Of a stretch of 64,000 bases of DNA, positions 1 through 10,884 are shown in pieces. The translations under genes and the position numbers were made by a program. The stretch comes from Daucus carota subsp. sativus. Taxonomy: Eukaryota > Streptophyta > Magnoliopsida > Apiales > Apiaceae. Every line of letters begins with the position of its first letter. The stretch's first letter is position 1. Location: assembly GCF_001625215.2 (NCBI RefSeq), contig NC_030381.2:1389131-1453130 (forward strand). Reading direction: 5' to 3'. The notes below the pieces were generated by a model. The model worked only from the letters and a program-made list of their open reading frames with translations. It was not told where the DNA came from and did no database searches.

Positions 1-65
1 AGTGAGAGTACAAACAAGCTAACATTCTAAGACAAGTGAATCAATATGAAAGCACTTATACCTAC

Positions 66-155
66 TGTGATAACTCTTTCTTTGCCAACATTCTCCATAG
101 CCTTCGCCATTAACTCACCTAGCTCTCTTTGTCCATTTGCTGATAATGTGCCAGC
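66..155 (-). pseudogene. Isolated CPN60/HSP60 exon (mitochondrial type), partial gene or stray fragment
   Basis: A 90-nt segment on the minus strand is flanked by an acceptor (AAAAG) and a donor (GTAGGT), phase 0 at both ends. It encodes 30 residues running from [15 protein letters not shown] to NVGKERVIT. This matches the apical-domain boundary of mitochondrial chaperonin 60 (family sequence of the type GTISANGEREIGELIAKAM). The protein would fold imported proteins in the mitochondrial matrix. The upstream exons, which would lie at higher coordinates, were not found in the next 2 kb. The downstream exons would lie off the left edge. It is therefore either the 5' remnant of a truncated gene or a captured exon. 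Confidence 0.6.
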
Positions 156-2866
156 CTTTTACACACGGATAATATCAGCAATATAGCTTTCTCTTGCAGC
201 AAGCATGATTTTATTTAGAATGCAACACTTTCATCCACAAAAATACACAAGAATATGTGCAGATTTTTTAAATTCAACAAATACATTGAGTGAGATCCCA
301 AAAGTTAATCCATATTTTAGCTCTTTGCATGAGAACATAGTAAGTAAGCTTTGTGATTCCTCTGACATATTTATGATTCCAGATACTTTGACATGTTTAT
401 ATTTGATACAAAAATTTCTTTAAAATATTGCATAACCTATAACAAGTAGATAAACACAGATGAATCAAATTGCTTTCTTTTGTAGTACCGCTTACGCCAG
501 TTTCTGCCTTTGAGAGTTAAGAATGAAGTGTCAGATGCCTGCACTTCAACAAAGTTATTAAAGAATGGCAGTTGCGTTAGACTTGTAAAAAATCAAAAAC
601 TCATAAGAGATATACACTTACTTTATTACCTTTTTATAAATGACGATATGCAAGAGAAATTAAGCTGATTAAATAGTTTGCAATTAAGTAATTTATGACG
701 CACTGAGATTCAATCACTTTTTAGTGATGCAAGGCTAGCATAAAATGGAACCTGCAAAAACCAAGAACAATTACAGAATCACTCAATAAGTAAAAAAGAC
801 AGCATATGACTGATAGTTATGGGTAACTCAATCCCAGTCATGACCTCTGGAAGAACCAAGTGCAAGACAAAATGACAAGAGCAAAGGTACCAATAAAGGG
901 TGTCATTCTGTCATATCTGCAAGGATTAGCATAGCGGATACCTCTCTTGGTAGTAAGAGATTAATGATTCACGCCTCGACAGAGATTTGTGTGAGAGAAA
1001 AAGTAGCAGGAAGTTACATTGAATGGCCTAGAAATGAGATCAGATAAAAATAATACAACCTTGTATACCTGGAATCTCAATTTCACCAAGACTGGCCCTC
1101 AAAACAAGGAAGATCAGCTTTCTCTGCCGCCTCACTTAGGCTCCTGCACATTGTCAACATAACTCATACGATAACAATTTTCACAGACATTCCAGTTCAG
1201 ATATATGTGCATACATCTGTATATGTAAGTTCTAGTAGAACCCCTGTCAGTTGCTTTTAAGAATCATGACTCCCCACATGGCAGTCTTCAGGCCTTTCAA
1301 GACCCTTTGAAGCCGGACACCAGAAAACCAATTACTGGACCTATATAGTGACTTCCATGCGGCCTCAAAGTTCTCGGATCTGCATCACCATTATCTTAAC
1401 TTCTTAAGTCTGGAGACAATTGCTCCAAGAAAGCACCAAAAACTTGAATATTACTTTATAAATTCCATCCGTCCAAACCTTTTTCACATTCTCTGACTTC
1501 CAGATGTAACTTCATGTATTTCAGTGGCCTGTTAAAAAAAAGAAAAGAAAGGATATGTGTGTCAGATGATGCATTGCAAAGGAAATTCAGATGCCATCTC
1601 ATTAAAAATTTATCTCTAGTCCCGACATATTTAAATTGATATAATCAAACACACTGCCAGACGAAACAAAACCACCTCATGCTAGTGAATTTTACATAAA
1701 TTCTTAAAACAAGTTTTCACTGGAGTTTGAGTAGGCATTGTACACAAGTGAAAAGTATTGATTAGTTATGCCGGGAGTTCCATTACTTATATATGTAGCT
1801 TGTGTCACTTATTAGCACTTGAAATGCAAATTCACATACAATGCCCTAAGAGCTACAATCACCAAATGACGATAACAAATACACATATGATATTGAGAAA
1901 TGACTATTTACTGCGATCACAGCAAGGACGTAATATTAAGAATAAATTAACATACAATTAATAGCGATGCTGCTGCTGATAATTGCGGTATTAAGGAATC
2001 AACTATTTCTGTTCCAACTTCGGCCGGGGTTGCATATATCGAAATCACCTGTAAGTCAATGAAGAAACAAGGGAACAAATAAGACTCTGAATGTAAAAAT
2101 ATGAGAGAGAGCAGGGAGGGAGGGAGGAAGAGAGAGATTCACTGTTTCAACTGAATTAAGATTTCACGAGTTGTGTTTACAGCAACAGAAAGATATGCTT
2201 TGGCGCTGATGATGATGAATACTGTGAAATTACCCCAGACGATTGAATAGGTGTATATTGTTGAGACACAAGATTTCGCCCCTAACTCTAATGATTTGTG
2301 TCTCCATTTTCGGCAAGTTATGTAACAGCAAGCTGTTTGTATAGCTTACTGTTACGTTGATATGAATATTTTTTGTGAAATTGATTAGTTAATCTATATA
2401 AAATTATATGCTATTTTCAACGTATAAAATTATATGTGATCATCAACTATAATTTGGTTTGATTTATGTATTAATATGTTACTAATATTGTTGGTTGATT
2501 TGGTTAAAAAATAGAAAATTTGGTTGATATCAAATATGATATTGATATTAACGACAAAACTTAAGAAACGAATAAATGTTCATATTCATATATAGGGCCA
2601 AGTTCGAGATAAAACCAAATTATTGTTACAACTTAAAACTCGCTAAGGATATCTAAGTATATTACTATGATTGATATTGAAATTACATTTAATTACGAAG
2701 TACTATATGCATTAAATATGTACATATTTATAACCATTAACTATAGTTAATGACTTTAAATAAAATGACTTACCTACCATAACTAGTTTTAGTTTTAAAT
2801 ATAATTATTATATATTGCTGCAGTATACTCTCTTTTGTAAATAGATTATACTGCAGCAATATATAA
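156..2866. other. Intergenic or possibly non-coding transcribed region, no gene recognised
   Basis: Base composition is less AT-rich than the DNA that follows. On the minus strand there are several exon-like islands with acceptor and donor signals, for example about 1064-1137 with GCAG before it and GTATAC after it, but all three frames there contain stops. A GA/GGGA-rich stretch lies at 2101-2136, and a short inverted repeat with arms GAGACACAA/TTGTGTCTC at 2263-2304. This could be an untranslated leader or a lncRNA. I see no protein-coding gene. Confidence 0.35.
2805..2866. repeat. Short foldback repeat flanking the Helitron
   Basis: A near-perfect inverted repeat: TATATATTGCTGCAGTATA near the left end is mirrored by TATACTGCAGCAATATATA at the right end, around a spacer of about 20 nt. 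The left half recurs just after the Helitron at 4142-4166, with one base changed. Confidence 0.75.
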
Positions 2867-3017
2867 TCAATATACTTATATAAAGGAGAAGCATGGCGCG
2901 TTTAGGTGGCGTCTCTTAAAGTGCTCTGTTCTATTTTTCTAATTTTATGAAATTTTTGGATAAAAAAGTATCAAAAATAAAAACTGTCTTTTTTAGTTTC
3001 AGATATATTGGAAAAAA

Positions 3018-3194
3018 GTTTCAGAACTACCTTTTTCAAAATATCAAAACCAAATCAGAATTTGAAAGTATTATCGTATTTTTGGAAAAGATGTATATCA
3101 AAAACAGTTTCTGAACTACCTTTTTCAAAATATCAAAATCAAATCAGAATTTAAAAGTATCATCATATTTTTGGAAAAGGTGTATATCAAAAAT
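3018..3194. repeat. Two-copy tandem repeat, period about 89 bp
   Basis: Two head-to-tail copies start with GTTTCAGAACTACC at 3018 and GTTTCTGAACTACC at 3107 and differ at a handful of positions. They lie inside the Helitron. No function can be seen. Confidence 0.85.
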
Positions 3195-3319
3195 GGAAAG
3201 TATTTTTGATAAGCAGTCTTTTCTCAAATCAACCCCTATAAATTGAGGCTAAACATCATAAAATTTAACATACACAAATTTTTTTTTGAGTTTATTTGTC
3301 TTCTCCATCTAATAAAATA

Positions 3320-3640
3320 ATGAGTTACACTATGCTAGATGTTTTGAATGACGATAGAGATGATTGGCTGATAAGAGTAAGAGTTCGTCGGATGTGGGAG
3401 TCGACAAATCCAAATAGGGGAGAACAATATAGTCTTGATGAATGAAAAAATCAATAAATTAACTGTCGGGGATAAATGTTTGTTCGTTATTCTTTTATAA
3501 TGTTTGTTTTGTTCATCGGACATGTTTGTTGTTAATTTTTATATGATTTACTTTGTACACAGGAAAAAATTATTCATGTAACACTTCCACAATATCTGTT
3601 TGTTCGATTCAAGAACCTTTTAAGTGAATGATGTTTATAC
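3320..3640 (+). pseudogene. Decayed RPA70-like (OB-fold, DUF223-type) fragment in the Helitron
   Basis: An open stretch at 3320-3448 begins MSYTMLDVLNDDRDDW, continues with a VRVRRMWESTNPNRGEQYSLDE-like end, then stops. A second stretch near 3560-3630 reads KIIHVTLPQYLFVRFKNLL. Both resemble the first OB fold of replication protein A 70-kDa-like genes that plant Helitrons carry, which bind single-stranded DNA. In-frame stops and gaps show that it is non-functional. The likeness is from memory of the family and not from a search. Confidence 0.6.
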
Positions 3641-4141
3641 ATCGCGATCTCATGGATTTAAATTGATATTTTTGCGGACAACCAATCCAAAGGAAGGAAT
3701 CACTAATAAACCCGTGAATGGATTGGAGTTCATACGTCCAGAGATGATTAATTTTGGTACAACTAAAACATAATGTTTATCACAATTAAAATTAGGGATG
3801 GTTTCGGTGTTGTACCTCAATATCTTTCAGACTTTTACGCACCTATGCTAAACACAACTAAAATTAAGATTTGTCGTGCTTTGAATCGTTAATTACATGC
3901 ATATTTTTATTTTCATTTCTTCACTCATGAATTATAGTCCAATTTTGCAATTTATATATTAATATTAGTATTGTATCGAGATCTTTATAAAATAAAATTT
4001 ATTTTATTCTATAAATATTAATTTTGAATCATTAATATAATTTTTATAGGCTGCTGTAAATTTAATTTATTTTATAAATATTAATATTAAATCATTAATA
4101 TAATTTTTAAAACTCGCCGCAACGCGCGGCTTCTCAACTAG

Positions 4142-4476
4142 TTATTATATATTGCTGCAATATACTCTATTTTTATGTCATATATCCATTAAAACAAAAA
4201 AATACTATTGCAGTATATCATAAATTATACTCTTATATTATTGTCGAACTAATACAAAAATAACATAACCATAGTATATACCATTGCAGTATATGTAAGT
4301 AATAGATAAAATAATAGATTCAATTCAGAAACACGATATTAGCCAAAATGAAATAATTAGTGAATTCATTATTTTATTGTAACTTAAATATACTGCAATG
4401 ATATACCATAGTATATTTATGAATTGATTTGATTTTTTTATCTATTACTTAGATATACTGCAATGGTATACTATAA
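4142..4476. repeat. Foldback/MITE cluster built on ATTGCAGTAT
   Basis: An inverted repeat of about 38 bp has its left arm near 4271-4310 (ATAGTATATACCATTGCAGT...) and its right arm near 4438-4475. A second, inner copy of the motif lies at 4385-4416 and another at 4203-4216. The motif ATTGCAGTAT or its complement recurs about seven times between 2805 and 4475. This looks like nested copies of one small AT-rich MITE family. Confidence 0.65.
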
Positions 4477-4878
4477 TTATATCATGTGTGATATATTTCC
4501 TGAAATAGTAAGATATGATATATAATTTATTACCTAATATAATGTGAAACATAATGTGTGCTTTAATGAGAGAAATATGATTTAATATAAATGTCCTTTA
4601 TATCAGATTTTAAATAAATCTGACGGATGTTGATGGTCCTAATTTCTAATTCTAATATAAGTTCTGATTCTCACCCTCATATATAAATTACAATACTTGT
4701 GTAATAATAAAATTGTAGTATTTGCTGACAAGTCATCTATTTACTTTTTTTTTATTAGAACGGTCATCTATTTTATACAACAACATACATTTAATTTATC
4801 ACGAAGTTCGATTATTATAAATGTTAGTGTTACTGCGGTCACTTAAGAAGTTGGTGCTTTAGATGGACCAGATTAATA

Positions 4879-5115
4879 CTACCTCCATCCCAAATTAAAT
4901 GACTCCGTTGACTTTGGGCACCTAACTTTAGGTGCATTGACCGTCTACTTCCGAAATATATTTTTTTATTTTTTCTTTTGTAAATAAAAATTTCATATTT
5001 AAATATTTATTTACAAAAATAAAATTTTAAAAATAAGTCATGTAGCTATACGGTCAATGAACCTTAAACTGTGTGCCCAAAGTCAACGGGGCCATCTAAT
5101 TTGGGATGGAGGGAG
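4879..5115. mobile_element. Stowaway-like MITE (Tc1/mariner), 237 bp
   Basis: The terminal inverted repeats are CTACCTCCATCCCAAATTA at the left and TAATTTGGGATGGAGGGAG at the right. TA is duplicated on both sides (4877-4878 and 5116-5117). The termini and TA target are those of the plant Stowaway family. There is no coding capacity. Confidence 0.88.
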
Positions 5116-5868
5116 TATATTGTTGGATGACTACTTCCTAGTTTTCAAAGTGAAATTTTTGCGTATGAAATAATAGTTCCTGCCTTCCTGCAGGTATAAT
5201 TGAGTATCAAATCACGTTACATTTGTGATCAGTTAAAATCAGTTCTAATTAAATTGCAAAAAGATTGAATAATCAAACGTTATGGTATATTTTGTCAAAA
5301 AAAAAAAAAACGTTATGGTATAAAAGTTATATTAATATTTACAATATATCACGTTCATTTTATCCTCGTATTGCACTTGTCTCAAAATTATTACTAATAT
5401 TTAATAAATATGATGAATTAAATATGATTTGTGTTAATATATATGATAGATAATATTATTTCTTGATAACTACTGATCTATTTGATATGAGTAAATAAAA
5501 ATTAAAATTTTGAACGTGGATAAAATGTGCAGGAGGGAGTATTTGAATTTTATTAGTGATATATATTCAATTTGATTTTAATTTCCGGTTTTTAGTTTAT
5601 TGACGATGGAATCAGGTAGTAAAGATATAGTTAGAAGAATCGTGAGCCTGAGACAAGTTTTGTTCCTTAACAAGATCACAATAGCTCCAGTTGACATCCA
5701 TCTATATAGTTATAGTTAAACGATTTCTAAATATAAATTTCATAGCTCTAGCTACCGATTGAGTGAAAACTAAGCTTGTGAAAGAGTTACGTACAGAAGA
5801 AAAGAAAAGATGGAGAGATATTTAAAATAAAAGTTGCATTGCATTGCATTTATGCAGAAATGTGGTGT
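5116..5868. other. AT-rich intergenic DNA, 3' of the GDSL gene
   Basis: No coding signal is seen. A lone GGAGGGAGTA at about 5532-5541 may be one end of a lost Stowaway copy. Confidence 0.5.
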
Positions 5869-7466
5869 TCAATATAAGGGTCCCATTTTCATGATGGTTT
5901 GGAGGTTCATTGGGTGCATGTACTTTTCGGATCCATTGTAAATGGTTTCCACAATCATCCTGTTGGCCCGCTCTGTTGGGTGATACGCATCCCAGAACAC
6001 ATAGTGCTCTCTGTCTGGACACAGAAATGAAAATCTTGTGCACAGCCCAACTCCATTGTATGGGCCTTGTCCACAGCATGCCACCCTTGATGTCGTGAAA
6101 CCTGTCATGCATGCATAACATATCATATCAGAGAGAGAGACAGAGAGGGGAGAGAGAGACAGAGGGAGGGAGGGAGAGAGAGAGAGATGGGTTAAAAGTA
6201 AGAACCAAAGGCTGTAGGTTTGTTGATGAAGTCATTTTGCATGTCAAGGGCATTCACAGCAACAAAGCAATCCGTTTTCAACTCTGCGTTGAGATCTTTA
6301 ATCATCTGAACAAGCTTGGGATTGTACAGTGATGCGGCTAGCTGGGGCTCAGCAGCACAGTCCCCATTTAGGCTCCTAAACGCCATCTCCCCCGGAACAC
6401 AGCCTAGCGGTCCCGTCCCCGTCACCAGAACCCTCCGAGCCCCCAACTCATACAACCTCTGCAATAAAATCAAATGATCATGATCAAGTCGCGAATCTGA
6501 ATATTTATGGTTTCAGCAATATATATATGTACCTGAAGTATCTTCTTGTACTCTGCAATGAGAAAGGTGGTGTAATCTTGAATATTAAACTGAATCCTTC
6601 TTGGAGTAATAGGGGCCAGGAAATAGTTGTTGACGAAATCATTTCCACCCAGAGTGATCAAAACCAGAGCATTGTTTACCAGCTTCCTCGCCTCTTTGAT
6701 TCCGATGAAACTGATCAGTCTCCTCTGATACTCTTCGAAATAATACAACTGTTGCCCGATCCTTATTATGTTCACCTACCCAAACCACACCACAAAACCG
6801 TTACAATAAGCAACATAATATATTAAAATTACCACAATTATACAAATATATCAAGACGTCATTTGACCAGCTTCGTAAATATTACTATTTTCTAATTTGC
6901 ATGCAAGCGTCACCTTTGTTATAAAGATAAAGAGCTATCTTAAATATGAGTATATGACATGTGCATGTAATCTGTATGAAATATGAGTTACTCACGAACT
7001 GAAATCCGGTGTCGTTGAGGATTCCGACACCGGCAGAAGCGAAGTTCGCGCCGGTCAGTAGATTGCCTCCGTTGAGCTCAGAGCTCAAGTACGGCAGTGT
7101 TGGCGGCGCCCCAAGCTTTTCACCTAATAACAAAAATATCATACAAATTTAAATTTAAAAAAATCTTATATATTACTAGAACATCGTAAAATCACGTATT
7201 ATCGTCAACATACTGATGAGATCAGGGATGTTAAGGCCATTCGAAAAGCGGCCCGACGGAGAATGACTAGCGGAATCAATTCCATACGGCGGTAAATCAG
7301 CTCGTGCGGTGGTGAGCAAGTAGTTGTTGTTGCCGTTGTCGACCAGAGAATCGCCGAAGACGAAAAAAGCACGAGGCCTCTGCGGCGGTGCAGTTCGTGC
7401 TTCTGCAACAAAGACCACCGCTGCAACAAGGAAAAAGATGGTAACGAAATTTGGTGGACCGGACAT
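5869..7466 (-). CDS. GDSL esterase/lipase, five exons, complete
   Basis: A secreted lipolytic hydrolase of the plant GDSL family, which cleaves acyl esters in the cell wall or apoplast. Exons on the minus strand are 7214-7466, 6996-7123, 6533-6775, 6206-6458 and 5869-6101. Phase is kept throughout and gives 369 residues, the usual family length. Residues 1-23 form a hydrophobic signal peptide ([20 protein letters not shown]). Block I is [13 protein letters not shown] with nucleophile Ser40. Block II is [11 protein letters not shown], block III has GGNDF, and block [11 protein letters not shown] supplies the catalytic Asp330 and His333. The fourth intron has a weak donor (GTTCTT) and contains a long GA microsatellite (6128-6187). 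From memory the closest Arabidopsis gene by position is At4g28780. The substrate cannot be told from the sequence. Confidence 0.93.
6128..6187. repeat. GA/GGGA microsatellite in GDSL intron 4
   Basis: About 60 bases of GA repeats with GGGAGG interruptions. On the coding strand this is a CT-rich tract downstream of the weak GTTCTT donor. Confidence 0.9.
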
Positions 7467-7531
7467 TTTCGAAACCGCTAAGAAAAATGCTACTCACTAC
7501 TGATGGGGTGTGAAAGAGACTGTAGATGTTG

Positions 7532-7537
7532 TTTATA
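7532..7537 (-). promoter_or_regulatory. TATA box candidate of the GDSL gene
   Basis: The minus strand reads CTCTATAAAC about 66 nt before the start codon at 7466, a normal place for a plant TATA box. Confidence 0.6.
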
Positions 7538-8234
7538 GAGGATGCATGTATCTTATCGGTTGGTTGAAATCATATTAAATGCTTGCATTGCTAGCCAAGG
7601 AAAAAAAAGCAACAACAAACAAATTGTATAGGCTAAATTAGTTGGACCCACTTTAATAGTGTAGGAGTTTTTAACTCTTTTTTTTCTGCAATTCTTTTAC
7701 ACAAAATCTATGAAAGTTTGTTCAAGGTCAAACCTATGAGAAAGGATATACATGTAAAATAGTCAACCTGTAAATCGATCGAAAAATCGTCAATCTTTTC
7801 TTTACATATGCAGTAATAAATTGTAACTATTAAGTATGAGGATATATATCAGAAATGAGGACTGATATAGCTAGCTAGGTTGAACTTTCTTCTCCGATCC
7901 GAAGTCCAAATCATGATAAAAATGACGATGAACTAGAAATGGCATGGCATGCAAATCGGAAAACATGGAGCCGTTTTGGGTAGAATCGATCAATTAAAGA
8001 TGACATATTTATCAGTTTCTGTTGAAATTCTTGTGCCCCAATAAATTATCTGATCATCTACCTAACTCTAATTAAATCAGTCATAGGGTGTGTATTCAAT
8101 GCTGCATGATATCATTAGCTACCATCTTCTAATGGGAGAAAGATAACTACTCTATTATTCCAATTTTGCTAGTTTCTTTTGTAAATATAATATTTTAAGT
8201 CCGAAAATTCGAGTTTTCAAATAAATTGTTGGAG
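7538..8234. other. Intergenic, upstream of the GDSL gene
   Basis: AT-rich promoter and spacer DNA between the GDSL TATA box and the next MITE. No open frame of note and no other recognised signal. Confidence 0.5.
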
Positions 8235-8243
8235 TAAAAATAA

Positions 8244-8984
8244 GAGTTAATTGCAAAATGCACCCTCGAACTTTGGCCCAAACGCACTTCAGTCAACATA
8301 CTTTCAATAATTACAGTTTGCAACCCCTTACTATTAAGTGCGCGCGATTCACAGACTTTCCGTCAAAAGATAACGGAGCTGTTAAACATTTTAAGGTAAT
8401 TGCGGAAAATAAAAAAAAATAGAACACTAAACCCAGTAATCATCAATTAATTACAAATATTAAAGAAAATCAAAAAGGGTGCCATTTTTTGCAAACTCGT
8501 AGAACACGTATGCATTATCAGTGGCTAAGATATAGGCAAGGGGAGACATCACGTTTGAATTGTTCAACTTCCCAGAACTTTTAGCTCTTCTCCAAACTTC
8601 TCGTGGCTACCCATTTGGAATATCTTGTCGCTCCAATTAGGGCTGAAATTAGATTTGTTGGCCCTATTTAGATTCCCTTCTGCTATATCTAAATTGTGTT
8701 TTGAGTAATCAGAGTTTAATTAAAAAGTTAAGAAATTAGGGTAAATACAAACATATATAGGGCATATATATAGGGTAAATTGGGGAAGAAGACCTTTAAA
8801 AATGGGTTTCTCCGTTATACCCCTGACTTAAGTAACGTTAATCATGGAGACTTAACGGTCTTGGACGGAAAGGATGTGAATCGCGCACACTAAATAGTAA
8901 GAGGTTGCAAACTACAATTATTAAAAATATGTTGACTGAAGTGCGTTTGGGCCAAAGTTCGAGGGTGCATTTTGCAATTAACTC
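8244..8984. mobile_element. Mutator-like MITE with long TIRs, 741 bp
   Basis: The two ends are inverted copies over about 130-150 bp, starting GAGTTAATTGCAAAATGCAC and ending in its complement. The element is bracketed by a perfect 9-bp duplication TAAAAATAA (8235-8243 and 8985-8993), which points to the Mutator superfamily. The interior has no transposase. A shorter stretch with the same opening motif lies inside the element at 16350-17576. Confidence 0.92.
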
Positions 8985-8993
8985 TAAAAATAA

Positions 8994-9720
8994 ATGACCT
9001 TAATTTCCTAAATTTATCAAGGATTCAAATTTTTTTTTTAACGAACATCTCTTTGCCAGGGGTCCAGTACCTTTTTCTTTAAAATTTAGAAAGTTGAGTT
9101 ATGCGAGTTATGTCACAATCATCATTCAGGTCGTCCTCCCAGGTCTCTGTCTTTGGGCATCTGCAGAAGAAAGAATCATCTCCACCTGTTGACTTGGATC
9201 AATGTGTGTCCATTTCTTTGATGCCAACTTATGTGAACTGTAAAAAAAAGAACTTATGTCAACTTTTGGACTCATCAAAATTACATGTATCTGAGTTCAA
9301 TATTGTAGTGCGTCTACATTTTGATATATGAATTCCTCATTTGTGATCTATATTGTGGTTGCATTTGTAGCTAAGAATTTGCAAATTATTGATTATGATA
9401 TTTTAATAATGGAACCATTTTTTTTTTATCATAAGATTCAATCCGGTTAACAGAAATAACAAGAAGGCGTCGTAATCCAGTGTGATTCAAACGGCACCAA
9501 GGTTAAACTACTCCCACAGAGAAACATGTATTTTAATCTGGGCATGTCCTCTGCAATAATAATAATTGCTGATAATGCTTCATGTGTACTTTCATATCTG
9601 GTATAATCAATGGTTACAAATCTGATCATGCAACATCTGCTAGGAACGCGGCCACACACAGATAAACAGAGAGAATCAATTTGGTCCTGTTTCTCTGGGA
9701 CTCATCATGTCCATCTCCAA
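8994..9720. other. Intergenic, no gene recognised
   Basis: Short open frames occur on both strands near 9101-9331 and 9447-9659, but neither looks like a known family or has matching splice signals. Confidence 0.4.
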
Positions 9721-10302
9721 TCATTTTGCTTAGAAAGAAGCCTGCTAAATTTAATGGCCAAATCCTTTTCCACACCTGTACCTTGTTTGTAATCATCTAC
9801 TGCTTTCTTTAGTATGCTACGTGGTACATATTTGTGCTTTATGTTTGCATGATTTCGGGGATAACTTTAAGAGACTGGTAGTGTAATCATTGTACGAAAC
9901 AAACAAACGCTATCTTGCAAGCTGTCTGAATTAATAAATTGGTAATCTTCACCTGTTTCAGCTGCAGAATCTTGCGAGACGAGGAGCCATTGCTGCATGA
10001 AATGCATCCGCTTCTTTTACTTGCTTGGCTATGGTGCTTCTGCTGCTGCAGCGTGGCAAGGATGATGGCAACAAAAGAAACATACCTGTAGATGTATGCA
10101 AAATGAAAACCAAAAACCTTGAATATCTGTTAAAAACTTGCAACGGTTAAAGACAGGAATATGCTTGTACCTCGGTTTGGAGTGTGACTTCCTGAATTCA
10201 TGCAGGCCTCCTTGTTCAGTTCCAATACAATTGCTGCAGATTTCAGGACTCATCCGATCGGCATGACTAACACTGTTAGCCTTGGGATAAACACAGGGAC
10301 CG
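9720..10302 (-). pseudogene. Exon-like pieces of an unrecognised gene, interrupted by a hAT-like MITE
   Basis: Three minus-strand segments look like linked exons. One (about 10171-10302) reads PCVYPKANSVSHADRMSPEI through to EFRKSHSKPR and ends at a good donor (AG/GTACAAG). The next (about 9959-10088), after an acceptor CTACAG, continues in phase as YVSFVAIILATLQQQKHH through to SSSRKILQLKQ and ends at GTGAAG. A third (about 9720-9790) reads GVEKDLAIKFSRLLSKQNDW and then stops. I do not recognise the protein. The hAT-like MITE begins just upstream of the first piece, so any 5' part has been cut off. It may be a broken gene, or exon-like noise. Confidence 0.3.
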
Positions 10303-10884
10303 TTTGGCTGGGCTAAAAGAAGTGACTTATTGCTTAAAGTAAAGAAGTGGATTAAAAGTGAAAAGTTGATTTAGACTTAAAAGCTATTAAAAGCGTTTGG
10401 ATGCCGTGACTTATAAATTTTTATAAGTTATTTAAGTGTTTGGATAACTTAACTTATAAGTTAGTATAGTTATGTAATTTTATAATATAAATTGTTTTAT
10501 TTAAAAATAAATTATAATAATACAAAACCTTCTTTTATTGATACACGAGATATTTACATATAAAAAATATAAAAACTATGCGTTAAAAATATAAAAACTA
10601 TGCATTAGAAGAAAAAATTCTGTTTTTTGTTAATTAAAGAAGAGGTGCAGCAAGAACAATTAAAAAAAGAAGAGTTGCAAAGGAAAGCCGCGGCAGAGAG
10701 AGGCAAGGAGGAACTGTTAGTAATAAGTCGGAGTCTAGAAAAAAGCCACGTTTTGAAGCTTATTTTTTGGAGCTTCTTCAGCTCAAAATAAGCACTCATT
10801 ACAGTTTGCCAAACAGTCTGTTTATAAGTGAAGTAGACTTTTTGAGCTTTTAAGCCCATAAGCTCAATCGCCAAACACCCAGTG
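10303..10884. mobile_element. hAT-like MITE, about 580 bp
   Basis: The left end (ACCGTTTGGC, followed by text about shoot-like TTAAAAG repeats) pairs with the right end (GCCAAACACCC) as an imperfect inverted repeat of the GTTTGGC type common in plant hAT MITEs. The AT-rich interior has ACTTATAAG-like subterminal repeats in both orientations. I could not settle a clean 8-bp target duplication, so the exact ends are approximate. Confidence 0.6.

Larger units (their letters stand above)
2867..4141 (+). mobile_element. Non-autonomous Helitron carrying an RPA-like remnant
   Basis: The 5' end is TC preceded by A. The 3' end is CTAG (4138-4141) followed by T. A GC-rich hairpin (stem GCCGC 4116-4120 with GCGGC 4126-4130, loop AACGC) lies seven bases before CTAG. 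These are the hallmarks of a plant Helitron, which moves by rolling-circle transposition and inserts between A and T without a duplication. The interior has a direct repeat (3018-3194) and a decayed RPA-like coding piece. No Rep/helicase gene is present, so the 1.28-kb copy cannot move itself. The left end is less certain than the right. Confidence 0.78.

Noticed and set aside
1064..1137. Exon-like island with acceptor and donor, at first resembling a tRNA-synthetase segment (KLIFLVLR)
   Set aside because: All three frames carry stops inside the splice limits and the likeness is too short.
9101..9331. A 76-codon plus-strand open frame
   Set aside because: No family likeness, no splice context, and biased low-complexity composition.
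10303..10884. An 8-bp target duplication for the hAT-like MITE
   Set aside because: No convincing match could be found on both sides, so the ends are left approximate.
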